Assembly: GCA_028023455.1 (NCBI GenBank)
Contig: JAQFVV010000186.1
Span: 2,322,700 to 2,386,699, forward strand
Origin: Epiperipatus broadwayi
Lineage: Eukaryota; Onychophora; Udeonychophora; Euonychophora; Peripatidae
Length of the DNA stretch: 64,000 bases
Direction of reading: 5' to 3'
In this document: positions 49,876 through 61,385 of the stretch, one piece after another
Position numbering within the stretch: position 1 is the first letter of the stretch
Layout: each line of letters opens with the position of its first letter
Translations under genes and position numbers: made by a program
The notes under the pieces: model-generated
What the model was told of the DNA's origin: nothing
Database searches by the model: none
Seen by the model: the letters and a program-made list of their open reading frames with translations, nothing else

Positions 49876-50590
49876 CTCTATATAGTAGTGCCATCTTGTG
49901 CTAACAAGAGCAATCAATGGATGCCAGAAGGCTGGTGCATAAAATCCCTATCTAGTGCCTACTCATCCAATATCCCTAGACTAGTTTCTGGCTTGTGGCC
50001 TTCTTCATTGCTCTTGTTAGCACAAGATGGCACTACTATATGGAGAGTTTTTCTGTTTTGAATTGTTTAATAACAATTATGTGCTAGTATGAGATAGTGA
50101 TCATGTGATGTTTAGTGGTTTAACACCAATCCTGCCTAATAGGATAAGGCTATGGTTGTTAAAGAGCCAAAGACACCAAAATGTATGGGTGCTGAATTGA
50201 GTTCAGACACATATGACTATATAAGCTATTGAGCTTGGATTGAAAATATTAAATGTGTTTTCAATTTCATTCTCATAGTTTTGTAGTTAAATAGAGTTAA
50301 AAGGTGGGTGCTGGAGGGTTGCATTAGATCCTAAGATCTAGGTGCAGTGCTCTCAGATCCAAGGCTCCTCACTGATGAAGGCCACAAGCCAGAAACTAGT
50401 CTGGGAATATTGGATGAGTAGGCACTAGATAGGGATTTTATGCACAAACCTTCTGGCATCCATTGATTGCTCTTGTTAGCACAAGATCGCACTACTATAT
50501 GGAGTTTTTCTTTGTTTTGAATTGTTTAATAACAATTATGTGCTAGTATGAGATAGTGATCATGTGATGTTTAATGGTTTATATATATTT
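49876..50590. repeat. R1 palindromic repeat, compound copy
   Basis: The short hairpin 49879-50050 has 35-base arms (TATATAGTAGTGCCATCTTG and complement). It is joined to an interior (GGATAAGGCTATGGTTGTTA, then GGTGGGTGCTGGAGGGTTGC) and the reverse-oriented head ending at 50500. The segment 50019-50135 recurs in direct orientation at 50469-50580 almost unchanged. The R1 junction truncates the LINE frame. Confidence 0.8.
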
Positions 50591-50662
50591 GGAGCTTTAT
50601 TTTATTAAGTTACACCAGGTAAAATTTATTTAAATAATTAATTTTCTAAGCTTATGTAGCAC

Positions 50663-50858
50663 TGCAAAGTTTAAATTACCAATATTCCAGAAATTATTTA
50701 GTATATTTAAAGTATAGATTATGAATTGTGGGATGGTTATTGGGTGATAGTGGATACAGTTGCAAAGTTTAAATTACCAATATTCCAGAAATTATTTAGT
50801 ATATTTAAAGTATAGATTATGAATTGTGGGATGGTTATTGGGTGATAGTGGATGCAGT
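50663..50858 (+). repeat. 98-base tandem duplication, one mismatch
   Basis: 50663-50760 and 50761-50858 are identical except for A/G at GATACAGT versus GATGCAGT. The tail (TTATTGGGTGATAGTGGATG) occurs a third time at about 50877-50912. Confidence 0.9.
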
Positions 50859-52234
50859 CAGTGGGCATAAAATGTTTATTGGGTGATAGTGGATGCAGTG
50901 GGTGGGCATAAGATCCTTTCCCAGTCTGTTGTATTCAAACACCTTCCTAGATAAACTTTTTAAGGATTTCCTTTAGTTGTTAAAGTATTTATAATATGTT
51001 ATTTCCACAATTTAATGTAAGCTTAATTATTAGAGCTTTAGTGTAAGTGGACATTGGCTACGTTAATGTCAGCCAAGGTCAACTTTGGAGGTAATCATGG
51101 GAAGAGTGTTTATCACCAATAATCCATCGCAGATTGTTCGACTTCCAGACCTTATTGTTCTAAAACCCTGAGAAGAAATTATCATCAGAGATAAATGAGC
51201 TACTATGATGAAAAATTGAGAGTAAAAGAAATAGTAGTACAAAGAATTTATGAATGTGAGGATGATGGAGGAGTGGATTAGGAAGGTGGAAATGGGCATG
51301 GAACTAGTTATAATCTGAAGCAAAATTTTAATTGTGACTTTAATAGTAATGGATGGGGAGTGTGCTGAGAGTATAAATTGTAATGGGAGTGGAGCTTAAA
51401 GTTTCTTCTCTTTAATAAATACGAATTTTCAAGAGTATTAGTATTTTTTTTTATACTGCGTTCTCAGTGTTTTCTCCGTTTATTGATTATTTATTAACCC
51501 TTTCGTTAGATATTATTAGAAATTATTAAATAAATTATTGAAATAAGATTTAGTCGAAATATTTTCATTGAAGTTGCAATTTGGCACCCTGGTAAATATT
51601 CTTATTATTATTCTATCCCATCACCATAAATCTTGAGGGAGGTCATGTGAGAGATGAGTTGTTGGTGACGGTAATTGTCGGCTGTACTGGATAAAGGTTA
51701 TTATATATATATATATAAATCCAACTTCATAACCTTAACTAAAATAAATATGCAAAGAAGTATTTTTCCTACATATTTATATAACAATCCAGTACAGTTA
51801 TGTTTCATATTAATAATTAATTGATAATACACCAATCTGTTTTTTTCTGGTGATTGCTGGACAACTATAAACAAATGATGTAGTTGTACTGGATTGTTTA
51901 TCAGTATGTGTGTAAAATGAAAATATATCAGAATGCAATAAATTTTAATAATGATAGATTGGAACAGTGATTATCAGTTGTTTATATAAAATAGTCTTCT
52001 AACAAAATTATGTGTGTCTTAAATAAAAAAGCTTAGAATTCAAATTGGTACTTAAGTCATGTAAGTGAGATAATGGTGTAAAGATATACATGATATGGAA
52101 GGTAATGTTATTTGAATAATATTGAGTCAATTTTAAAATGATTTATAGACAAAAATAATTCAAATGTTTTAAGCAATATGTAATACTGAAATACAAGTAT
52201 AATGTATATACTTAACCTAGATGTAATTAAAGAA
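50859..52234. other. AT-rich sequence without recognised genes
   Basis: It holds only the diverged repeat at 51715-51890 shared with 24960-25150. The minus-strand frame at 51069-51323 has no recognisable features. Confidence 0.5.
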
Positions 52235-52560
52235 GATTTGAACTCAGACTTTCAAGCTTACCACAATCATCCACTCTATCTAAAATAAATCATCAACATG
52301 TGAAAAAAATAAATGATCTGCAATATGTATATTTCATGCTAAAACAGCGCTCTTGAGTTGGTTTGGATCATCTTCTATACATTTATATAATCAGTGTTCA
52401 GTTTATATTAAGATAGCAAATCTACACTTTAATGTACAGGCTATAATCCCCTCTACTCTCTGACATTTCAATCATCCATATCACTGAACATCTGATTGAA
52501 TAATGTCATGTAAATATAACTTAAATGGGTGTGTATAAATATAGATATATTATTGCTCGA
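52235..52560 (+). mobile_element. Diverged relative of the MITE at 541-966
   Basis: Blocks such as TATTTCATGCTAAAACAGCG, TTATATTAAGATAGCAAATC and CACTTTAATGTACAGGCT align in order with 640-770. The left end (AACTCAGACTTTCAAGCTTA) matches the left terminal repeat weakly; the right one is lost. Confidence 0.65.
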
Positions 52561-52739
52561 TATGTTGCTTATGTTAATGTATTGAAGTTATCTATTTACT
52601 AAGTAGATGAATGTATATATTATAATAGAAATGATAATTTCAAGTCCCAAAAAATTGGAATGTTATTTAAATAATTATATCAAGTAGCCTATTTAGCAGT
52701 TTGTCATTCAAAGTATATATATAATATGTTAAAATGAAG

Positions 52740-53920
52740 ATTTTCACGGGTTGTATATATAAAATACATATTTTTCAGGTTCATCCATGTTAAAAAATTT
52801 TAATATTAATATTCCAATGTTTCAACTTGGTCACACAAGTCATCTACTAGGTGATAAAAGGTAGAAAGATGGTTGTAGAGGTGCTACAATCACTGATTTA
52901 AATAAACATTAAAGTTCCAACGATAGCAAAAATGTTAAATTTAAGAATGTTTTTTAAAAAAATCCAAATAGGAGGAAGTTTGCAGGTATCATCTTGCTTA
53001 TTGATACAATCTGGCCTTTTAAGTATCTCAATGGCTTTTCTAATTTTGCACTGGTAGAGATTATCACATCTGGATATGATTCTAGTACTAGAAAAATCAA
53101 TTTTATGACCTGAATCTATAGTATGGAGTGAGAGTGCTGCTGATGATGAGTGTTGTTTAACTACATTAGCATGCTCATCTCTCCTAACACTGTTGTGATG
53201 ATTACTCATACCTATGTAAGAATCTTTACAATTTTTACATGAGATTTGGTAAACACCATGAGATTCAAGAGGGATTGAATCCTTAGGCTTGGTTATTATA
53301 TTGCTGATCTTTTGATGAGTAGAAAATGCTGTATCTATATTATAGCATTTTAATATATGTCCAATACTGTGTAGTTCCTTTTACATATGGAACACAAATC
53401 CTAATAGCTGATTTATCATCTTTTTGTTTCCTATCATCTGTAGTTCCTTTTACATATGGAACCCAAATCCTAATAGCTGATTTATCATCTTTTTTGTTTC
53501 CTATTTTGTCCATTTTGAGCTTGAAATAAGGCTTTTTTTTATAAATTTATAATTATAACTATTTGCTAATAAAACACTATTAATATGATTTATTTCTTCT
53601 TTCAGTTGTGAATTATCTGAAAGGTTAATTGCTCGATTTAAAAGAGTTTTGGCTACAGAAACTATCAGAGTTGGATGATGATGAGAATGGAAATGTATAC
53701 ATCTGTCCGTGTGTGTATTCTTTCTGTAAATCGAAAAAGATAACTATTTGGTGTTCTGGTGACTAGAACATCAAGAAAAGGGAGTTCCATTAGACTCTGT
53801 CTCCATTGTAAATTTAATATGAGGATGCATATTATTTAAATGTAAGAAAAAATCATCTAATTTATTTTTTCCATGTTGCCATATGACAAAAGTGTCATCT
53901 ATGTATCTGAGCCACCAGGA
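52740..53920 (-). pseudogene. Penelope-like element, inverted 3' fragment
   Basis: On the minus strand this starts inside the polymerase at WWLRYIDDTFVIWQHGKNKL (53905-53850), which has the catalytic DD of motif C, passes broken text, and reaches the GIY-YIG endonuclease: LESHGVYQISCKNCK, SYIGMSNHHNSVRRDEHA and a DSGHKIDFSSTRIISRC block (53275-52990). The nuclease frame is open over 103 codons (52898-53209). A 69-base tandem duplication lies between (53370-53507). It ends at the 3' untranslated part near 52740. It is joined head to head, near 53920, to the plus-strand fragment. Confidence 0.85.
53370..53507 (+). repeat. 69-base tandem duplication inside the Penelope fragment
   Basis: TGTAGTTCCTTTTACATATG begins both 53370 and 53439; the Penelope body at about 60690 has only one copy of this text. 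Confidence 0.85.
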
Positions 53921-54301
53921 TGATATCCAGATGATGTGATAATCTCTATCAGTGCAAAATTAGAGAAGCCATTGAGATACTTAAAAGGCCAGATTGTATC
54001 AATAAGCGAGATGATACATGCAAACTTCCTCCTATTTGGAAAGATTTTTTTAAAAAACATTCTTAAATTTAACATTTTTGCTATTGGTGGAACTTTAATG
54101 TTTATTCAAATCAGTGATTGTAGCGCCTCTACAACTGTCTTTCTACCTTTTATCACCCAGTAGATGACTTGTGTGACCAAGTCGAAACGTTGGAATATTA
54201 ATATTAAATTTTTTTAACATGGATGAACCCGCAAAATATGTATTTTATATATATGTTTTATATATGCAACCCATAAAAATCTTCGTATTAACATTATTAA
54301 C
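53921..54301 (+). repeat. Penelope terminal repeat (3' end in direct orientation)
   Basis: This 380-base piece of the endonuclease C-terminus and 3' end (GAAGCCATTGAGATACTTAA, then GTAGCGCCTCTACAAC) is the same as 61020-61385 and the inverse of 52740-53040. Lying ahead of the body copy, with only a gypsy element between, it fits the pseudo-LTR arrangement known for Penelope elements. Confidence 0.75.
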
Positions 54302-54501
54302 TGTAGTGTTTTAGTGTCTAGAATAACAACCAGCCAAAAACTTGTTAGGATTCTAAGAACTACTTAGCATTATTTATTACCATTTGTTTACTAGTTACAA
54401 TCAAAACATTAATATCATAATGATAATCTAGTTCCGCAGTCATTCCTTGAATGATGTCATGATAACAAATCATCATGGATCATAAGACATAAGACCTAAC
54501 A
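54302..54501 (-). repeat. Gypsy LTR, left
   Basis: 200 bases starting TGTAGTGTTTTAGTGTCTAG and ending CTAACA; it matches 31410-31609 and 58566-58760. Confidence 0.85.
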
Positions 54502-55960
54502 CTCCTTCCTCCTTAGTGTGTAACATAATCCTTGAAATGCACTGATGAACGACATTGATGTGGGGATGTTCTCTGTAAACCTTTGGAGTTTGAATTGGAG
54601 ATGTAGGATGCAAAGGTGTTGAACTCAGGTTATTTGTGTTTTCCAATGTCACACTGGGTGGAGAATTTTGAGTAAGTGATGTTTCCTCAGCAGATGATGA
54701 GACAGTTGGAAGAGTGTCCACTGTTCTCGAATGCAACTGATCAATGTGCTTATGTTGTAATCCCAGATCAGTTCAGACTTCATATGACAGAGGGCCTGTA
54801 TGCTGTTCTACCATGGCAGGAATCCATGGATAACTTCTTCCTGCTGCTCGTGTAAATACTGTGTCATCTGTTTGGAATTCACATAACCGATGATGTTTGG
54901 ATGGTGCTGACCTTGAAGCTCTATCCGGATCAAGGAAATTTAGGCATGTATGAAGGTGTCAATGAAATAGCATCTTGGCTGGACTTAGATCTGTAGTTGT
55001 AGATGGAGTAATGTGCTAAGCCAAAAGGTATCAGGAAATATGTTGCTCCCAATTTCCATGAGAAATACACTTTAGGCTCTCCTTCACAGACTGGACAGCG
55101 CTCTCCACAATATCATTACTTGAAGGATGGTAGGATGCCATCCGTGCATGGCGAATTCTGTTATTGGCAAGAAAAGTAGAAAACTCTGAAGATACAAAGT
55201 GTGGTTCATTGTCTGAAACTATACACTCTGGTATTTCCATGGGTGGAAAATAATTCTTGTAGTACTGTGACTGTTGCAACTGAGGTTGTTTTAGGCATTC
55301 TGCACACTTCCATCCATATTGAATAGGTGTCAACAACAAAAAGCATGTGCCCATCAATTCGAACTGCAAAATCTATGTGCAGTCATGACCATGGTGTGGA
55401 TGGTTGTTCCCAAGGGTGAATTGAAGCATGGAAGCAAGCATGTCTTATGACTTGACAATTTTTGCCTTTGCCCATAAGATTCTCAATATCCCCATCCACT
55501 GATGTCCACCATATGTATGACCTTGCTAATGCTTTGGTTCTCACGATGCCAGAATGACCCAAATGAAGTTTTTTAAGAACAATTCTCTGCAGAAAAAAAG
55601 GAATAATTACATGTGACCCCCAAAGCAAACAATTTTTGTGTGTTGATAGCTCATTGCATCTTATAAAAAAAGGTTGAAGTTTGGTGTCTGTGAGTCTGCT
55701 TGGCCAGGCAGTGAAAATATAGTTCTTTACTCTTGATAGCAATAAGTCTTTTCGTGCTGCATGTGCAACTTGTTCATCAGTTACAGGAGAATCTTCCAAT
55801 TCCTCCAAGAAAAGGACACCATTCATGTTTGGATTGTCGCATTCGGTTGATGGAAGTGGAAATCTGCTCAACGCATCTGCATTTGCAACTTTTTTTCCTG
55901 GTTTATATTCCAGTTTGAAAGAATATGCATTGAGGATGTGTGTCCATCTTTACATTCAGG
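54502..55960 (-). pseudogene. Gypsy integrase
   Basis: The zinc-binding part (55383-55871) has GHSGIVRTKALARSYIWW and later cysteines. The catalytic core is in other frames: a first aspartate in FVVDTYSIWMEV (about 55320), a second in CIVSDNEPHFVSSEF and the glutamate in NDIVESAVQSVK (55031-55250). The D, D, E residues are all still readable. The C-terminal tail (TVDTLPTVSSSAEE, 54473-54736) runs to the LTR and even into it. Frame changes at about 55375 and 55030 inactivate it. The enzyme would join element DNA to the host chromosome. Confidence 0.85.
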
Positions 55961-57114
55961 GCGATAAAATCACTGGTGTTGGTTTATCCGAGGTAAAAAT
56001 GTCAAGCAGCGGATGATGATCAGTATAAATGTTAAATTTAATTCCGAATAGGAAATGGTGAAATGTTTGATGCCAAATACTATTGCCAAAGCTTCTTTAT
56101 CAATTTGTGCATAGTTTCGTTTGGCCTTAAACAAAGTCCATGAAGCAAAAGCAACTGGAGCGGATGATCCATCAGGATTACTTAATACTGCACCTATTCC
56201 ATAAGGTGAAGCATCACATGTAAGTAGAACGCTTTGGTGAGGGTCAAATGGAACCAGTACATTATTGGACATCAATGCCTCTTTAAGTTTAAGAAAGGCC
56301 CTTTCATGTTGTGGTGACCAAGTCCATGTGGCATTTGTCTGTAATAAACGATGTAAAGGTTCAGCTAAATGATGTAAAGGTTCAGCTATGGTTGCACGAT
56401 ATGGAAGGAAATTGTTATAAAAATTTATAAGACATAAGAATGTTGTCAGTTCTATTTTATTTCTAGGAGAGCAAGCATTTTGAATTGCAGTTGCTTTACT
56501 TGGTGATGGATGCAGGCCTTTACAGTCGATTGTATAACCCAAAAATTCCACAGAATCTACTCCAAATACACATTTTTCTTTATTAGTCCGCAATCCACTG
56601 TGTGCTAACCTTTTAAACACAGTACACAGATTAATTGTTGAAGACACACAAATTAATATGTCATCGAAATATGGAAAAACTCCAGAAATGTTTCCGAGTA
56701 AATTGTCTATAATGCATTGAAACATTCCGGGTGCAACACAGATTCCAAACTGTAAACATTTTATGCGGAAGGCTCCTCGATGAGTTATGATTGTCTGTAT
56801 GTTTGCAGACATGTCCTCAACTGGAAGTTGTAGATAGGCCTTAGCTAAGTTAATTTTGCAAAGATAGAGCTAGGTGGAAGAGAAGTCAGAAGATGATATA
56901 CCGCAGGTATAGGGTATGGGTGATTCTGAAGAGCTCTGTTAACTGTTACTTTGTAGTCACCACATAATCTCACCTCTCCTGTTGGTTTAAGAATCAGTAC
57001 CACTGGTGTTGTCCATACAGGGTTTTCCACTGGTTCAATGATCCCATCGCGGAGCAGAGTATCTAAAGCAACATCCACCTTATGTTTCAGAGCAAGTGGT
57101 AGTGGTGGGCTCAT
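55961..57114 (-). pseudogene. Gypsy reverse transcriptase and RNase H
   Basis: Frame 56845-57114 holds TPVVLILKPTGEVRLCGDYK and ends at IFAKLT; after a frame change, 55970-56812 continues with FGICVAPGMFQCIIDNLLG, the active site VFPYFDDILICVSS, EFLGYTIDCKGLHP, then RNase H with LLTCDASPYGIGAVLSNPDG and KRNYAQIDKEALAIVFGIKHF. A direct repetition AEPLHHLAEPLHRLL (about 56345-56390) is a small tandem duplication within the thumb-connection region. Relations to the 36-39 kb gypsy are at family level only. Confidence 0.88.
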
Positions 57115-57600
57115 AGTCTGATTGGGGGAAATTTATGATCAACTGGCAATGATACAGCTGGACCCTTGTAAGTTCCTATAGATATGCTGAAAACTTGTAG
57201 AAATTGGTTGATATCTTGAATAGATGGTTCGGTAATTAGATGGACTCCAGTTAGTGAAATACCTAGAGGTGTAAACCATTGACGTCCTAACAGGTTTGTA
57301 CAAGGACTCTGTATCAATAAACATAGATGGCATGAATGTACATGATATTGAACATTTACAACACAATATCCCTTGAATGATATTGAGTGGTGCTGGAAAT
57401 CCCTTAATGTAATTATTACTGGATGTAGTTCGGGTATTTTTCCATTGCACAATTCAGATAGTGTATCAAATGATAAAATAGAATATTATGATCCTGAGTC
57501 AATTTCCATTTTACATTCCTTGCCATTAATGTACACATGTGCAGAGGATTTAGGTGTTGAGGCATCACGGTGTACCTCATGGATATAATCTACATCATGA
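57111..57600 (-). pseudogene. Gypsy protease
   Basis: Minus-strand text AHVYINGKECKMEIDSGS near 57530-57490 keeps the catalytic DSG; a stop follows directly (57487 region), then ILSFDTLSELCNGKIPEL and LLGRQWFTPLGISL. The same stretch is the donor of the inverted protease block at 32854-33198, where the triplet is damaged differently. Confidence 0.8.
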
Positions 57601-57659
57601 TCCGTCTCCATTACTGCCATGCATTGGTTTGCAGATCCAGGAATAGTGCGTTGTTTTGC

Positions 57660-58436
57660 TCGGCATACACGCTATAGATGACCTATTTTCTGGAAGAAAT
57701 GGCACTTAATTTTTTTGAAAGAGCAATCCATTCGATTGTGTTGACTGTCACAACCATAGCAAGGTGGAAATTCCGATTGAGATTCACCAGTGTTCCTTTT
57801 ATGTGCAGGGGATGTTTGTGAAGGCAGTGAGAATCTAGAAACATTTTTGCGAGGTAAGGTTGATCTGTTTCGCTGAATAAGATCAATGGTCGACATGGGA
57901 GTGTTTGTGGCACGGATTTCACGCACCTGTACCAATGCAGACTCAGCAGCTAGGTTATGCTGTATAGCTATCTCTAATGTTAAAGTTTCTTCTGTCAATA
58001 GTTTGCAATGTATATTTTCATCATGAAAGCCCACAGACAAATTGATCTCGAAGACGCTCGGTTAGCGAAAGACCAAAATCGCAGCTCTCTGCTAAACGTC
58101 GAAGGTCGGCTAAAAATGCACTCACATTTTCTCCTTCTCATTGCCAACGATGGTGAAATTGAAAGTGTTGATAAATAACGGAAGGTTGTGGATTAAAATA
58201 CTGTTTTAAAATATTTACTATTTCTTGATATGACTTGTCATGAGGCGATGCAGGTGATATAAGAGAAGAAGAATACTTAATGTTCGTAGTCCGCAGGCAG
58301 CGAGGAATGTTGCACGTTTCTTTTCGTCAAGAATAATATTATTTGCTTCACAAAAGAAATTCACCTGTGACGCGTATGTATCCCACAATTGCGATGAGTC
58401 AACATCGAAAGGCGCTAAAGAACCAATAGTTGCCAT
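57660..58436 (-). pseudogene. Gypsy gag
   Basis: Starts at the ATG 58436-58434 with MATIGSLAPFDVDSSQLWDT, broken near 58270. A second frame (57672-58040) covers the capsid end and nucleocapsid with CYGCDSQHNRMDC and CHFFQKIGHL; the latter has F in place of the second cysteine of the knuckle. The two knuckles follow the CX2CX3HX4C/CX2C pattern of Mag-like and K02A2.6-like elements. The protein would assemble the intracellular particle. Confidence 0.82.
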
Positions 58437-58565
58437 TATAAATCCAATAAAAAACAAAGTTTGAGTAAAAAAAAAAAAAGTTCGGCGTCCTACGCACACA
58501 CTGTTGAATTAAATATATATATAAATTCAGTATCTCGAGTATCCCATCCTCGTCGCCAAAACTGG

Positions 58566-58760
58566 TGTAGTGTTTTAGTGACTAGAATAACAACCAGCCA
58601 AAAACTTGTTAGGATTCTAAGAACCACTTAGCGCTATTTATTAGCATTTGTTTACTAGTTACAGTCAACGCATTAATACCGCGACAATGATAATCTAGTT
58701 TCGCAGTCATTCTTCAATGACGTCATCATAACAAATCATCGGGGATCGCAAGACATAAGA
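58566..58760 (-). repeat. Gypsy LTR, right
   Basis: Starts TGTAGTGTTTTAGTGACTAG; aligns with the left LTR with scattered differences and is about five to seven bases shorter at its end. Confidence 0.82.
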
Positions 58761-58765
58761 TTAAC

Positions 58766-61385
58766 CTCTACAGGGAGGAAATATTTAAACAGCTTAGATT
58801 ATTTGAAAGAACGTGGATTAAGAAATGTAAGTTACTTTGTAACTTATCTTTTCTATTAGCGTGCAAAAATCATAACATTGTACCCACTTGTAAAATTGTG
58901 TTTCATAAGAAAAATTACAATCTTAATAAAATTCTGGGGATGGGGACCATCATAGATAAAAGTCATGTATTTTCTCTTGTAGCATTTCCATAAAAAAAAA
59001 AAAGCTTGTAGAGCTAGTAGCAGGCTCTTTATATATTACATATTGGTAATACAAGCTTTATAGGTCATGTGATATATGACTGATTTTTACTAAAATTCTA
59101 AGGAAAACAAGCAATATTATTTTAAATTCTTTTATTAAAGAAACTCGGAAAAATCTAGACGGAATTGACAAAGTATAGCTGGATTTAAATTTATTCCTTA
59201 GTAATAAAATAATTCTTTACTGTGGACTAGTTTCGATCGTATTGCAAATTTTAGATCGATTAAAGATTTAAAATTTGTAACAGTAAAGCAAAAGAAAAAA
59301 TTACAAATGCTAATTAGAACACAATCACCACTCATTACGTATCCAAATCAAAAAACCGTTTATAATTTATCTAAGAAAGCCCTCTCTACAGATGAAGTTT
59401 CGGTTTTAGAAAAAGATTTTAATTTTGCTTTAACGCCTTCCCGGATACCTTTTGAGAAAATTGTTTGTAATGTTGAATCAACTCTCGATAAAATAGATTC
59501 TTCATCGGCTGATTTGGCTAGAGCTGAGATTTGCAATATTTTTTAAAAAAACTAAGCTTCCTGAAAATAATATTTTAAAGAAAGATTCCAGCTGATAAAG
59601 GTAATCCCACTGTTGTTATGGATCATGACATATACCATAATAAAATTTTAGATTTGCTTGATTATAAAACTTATAAACCATCAAAAAGAAATCATACTAC
59701 CTATTTGGAAAAAACAACAAAAACCATTATTAATAAATCGCCTACTGAAACAAAGATAAAAAATAAAATAATCCCTGTGAAAAATCATGTGTCTGTCCAA
59801 AATTTTATGGACCTCCAAAAATTCACAAACCAGATACCCCTCTTCCTCCAATAGTAAGCACAATAGGATCTACAACTCATATTTTAGCTAGATGCTTATC
59901 GGATTTCATTAAACCTACAATCCCATCTATTAAATCTTATATTATAAACTCTTTTCATTTTATTTCTGTTTTAAAAATTTTTTAAATTAATGCTAATGAC
60001 ATTCTGGTCAGTTTTGATGTCATGGTGTTTACAAACATTCCAACTGATGAAGCTTTAAATGTAACTTCACAATGTAGCAATTTATCAAACCATATTATTG
60101 CTTTGATTAAACATTCTCTTGAACACATATTTTATATATAATGGACAGTATTACAGACAAGTTTTTGGTACTCCTATGGGCTCACCTATCTCAGGAGTAA
60201 TAGCTGATTTATTCATGGAAAATATAGAAACTCATGCTTTAGAATCATCCTCTTCAAAACCTCTCATTTCTCAGATATACAGATGACACTTTTGTCATAT
60301 GGCAACATAAAAAAAAAAATTAGATGATTTTTCTTACATTTAAATAATATGCATCCTCATATTAAATTTACAATGGAGACAGAGTCTGATGGAAAACTCT
60401 CTTTTCTTGATGTTCTAGTCACCAGAACACCAAATAGTTTATCTTTTTCGATTTACAGAAAGAATACGCACACGTATAGATAAATTTACATTTCCATTCT
60501 CATCATCACCCAACTTAGATAGTTTCAGTAGCCAAAACTCTTTTAAATAGAGCAATTAACTTTCAGATAAGGCACATCTGAAAGAAGAGATAAATCATAT
60601 TAGTAGTGTTTTATTAGTAAATAGTTATAATTATAAATTTATTAAAAAAGCCTTATTTCAAGCCCAAAATGGACAAAATAGGAAACAAAAAGATGATAAA
60701 TGAGCTATTAGGATGTGTTCTATATGTAAAAGAAACTACAGACAGTATTAGACATATATTAAAACACTAATATAAATACAGCATTTTCTACTCATCAAAA
60801 GATCAGCAATATAATAACCAAGCCTAAGAATTCAATCCCTCTTGAATCTCATGGTGTTTAACAAATGTCATGTGAAAATTGTAAAGCTTTTTACATAGGT
60901 ATGAGTAATTATCACATCAGTGTTAGGAGAGATGAGCATGCTAATACAGTTAAACAACACTCATCATCAGCAGCACTCTCACTCCATACTATAGATTCAG
61001 GTCATAAAATTGATTTTTCTAGTACCAGGATCATATCCAGATGTGATAATCTATACCAGTGCAAAATTAGAGAAGCCATTGAGATACTTAAAAGGCCAGA
61101 TTGTATCAATAAGTGAGATGATACATGCAAACTTCCTCCTATTTGGAAAGATTTTTTTAAAAAACATTCTTAATTTAACATTTTTGCTATTGGTGGAACT
61201 TTAATGTTTTTTTTTCAAATCAGTGATTGTAGCGCCTCTACAATCATCTTTCTACCTTTTATCACCCAGTGGATGACTTGTGTGATAAACATTGGTATAT
61301 CAATATTTAAAATATTTTAACAGGATGAACCCCGCAAAATGTTTTTTATATATGCAACCCGTGAAAATCTTCATATCAACATATA
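58766..61385 (+). pseudogene. Penelope-like element, reverse transcriptase plus GIY-YIG
   Basis: A decayed body on the plus strand. An N-terminal region (LYREEIFKQLRLFERTWIKK near 58768) precedes the finger domain with IPADKGNPTVVMDHDIYHNK near 59585 and PKIHKPDTPLPPIVSTIGS near 59810. Palm motifs follow: SFDVMVFTNIPTDEALN near 60010, VFGTPMGSPISGVIADLFME near 60160 and LRYTDDTFVIWQH near 60270, in changing frames. The C-terminal endonuclease is at 60840-61130; its first motif reads GV-stop-QMSC because a tyrosine codon became TAA, then FYIGMSNYHISVRRDEHA. Such enzymes prime on DNA ends and carry their own nuclease. The element is dead through many stops. Confidence 0.88.

Larger units (their letters stand above)
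54302..58760 (-). mobile_element. Ty3/gypsy element with both LTRs, inserted in a Penelope copy
   Basis: LTRs at 54302-54501 and 58566-58760; internal genes on the minus strand in the order gag, protease, reverse transcriptase, RNase H, integrase. The leader just inside the right LTR contains TTTTGGCGACGAGGATGGG, a plausible primer-binding region. TTAAC lies on both outer sides (54297-54301, 58761-58765), but the right LTR then lacks the last seven bases of the left one, so this duplication is uncertain. The total length, about 4.5 kb, is ordinary for the family. All reading frames are broken. Confidence 0.88.
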
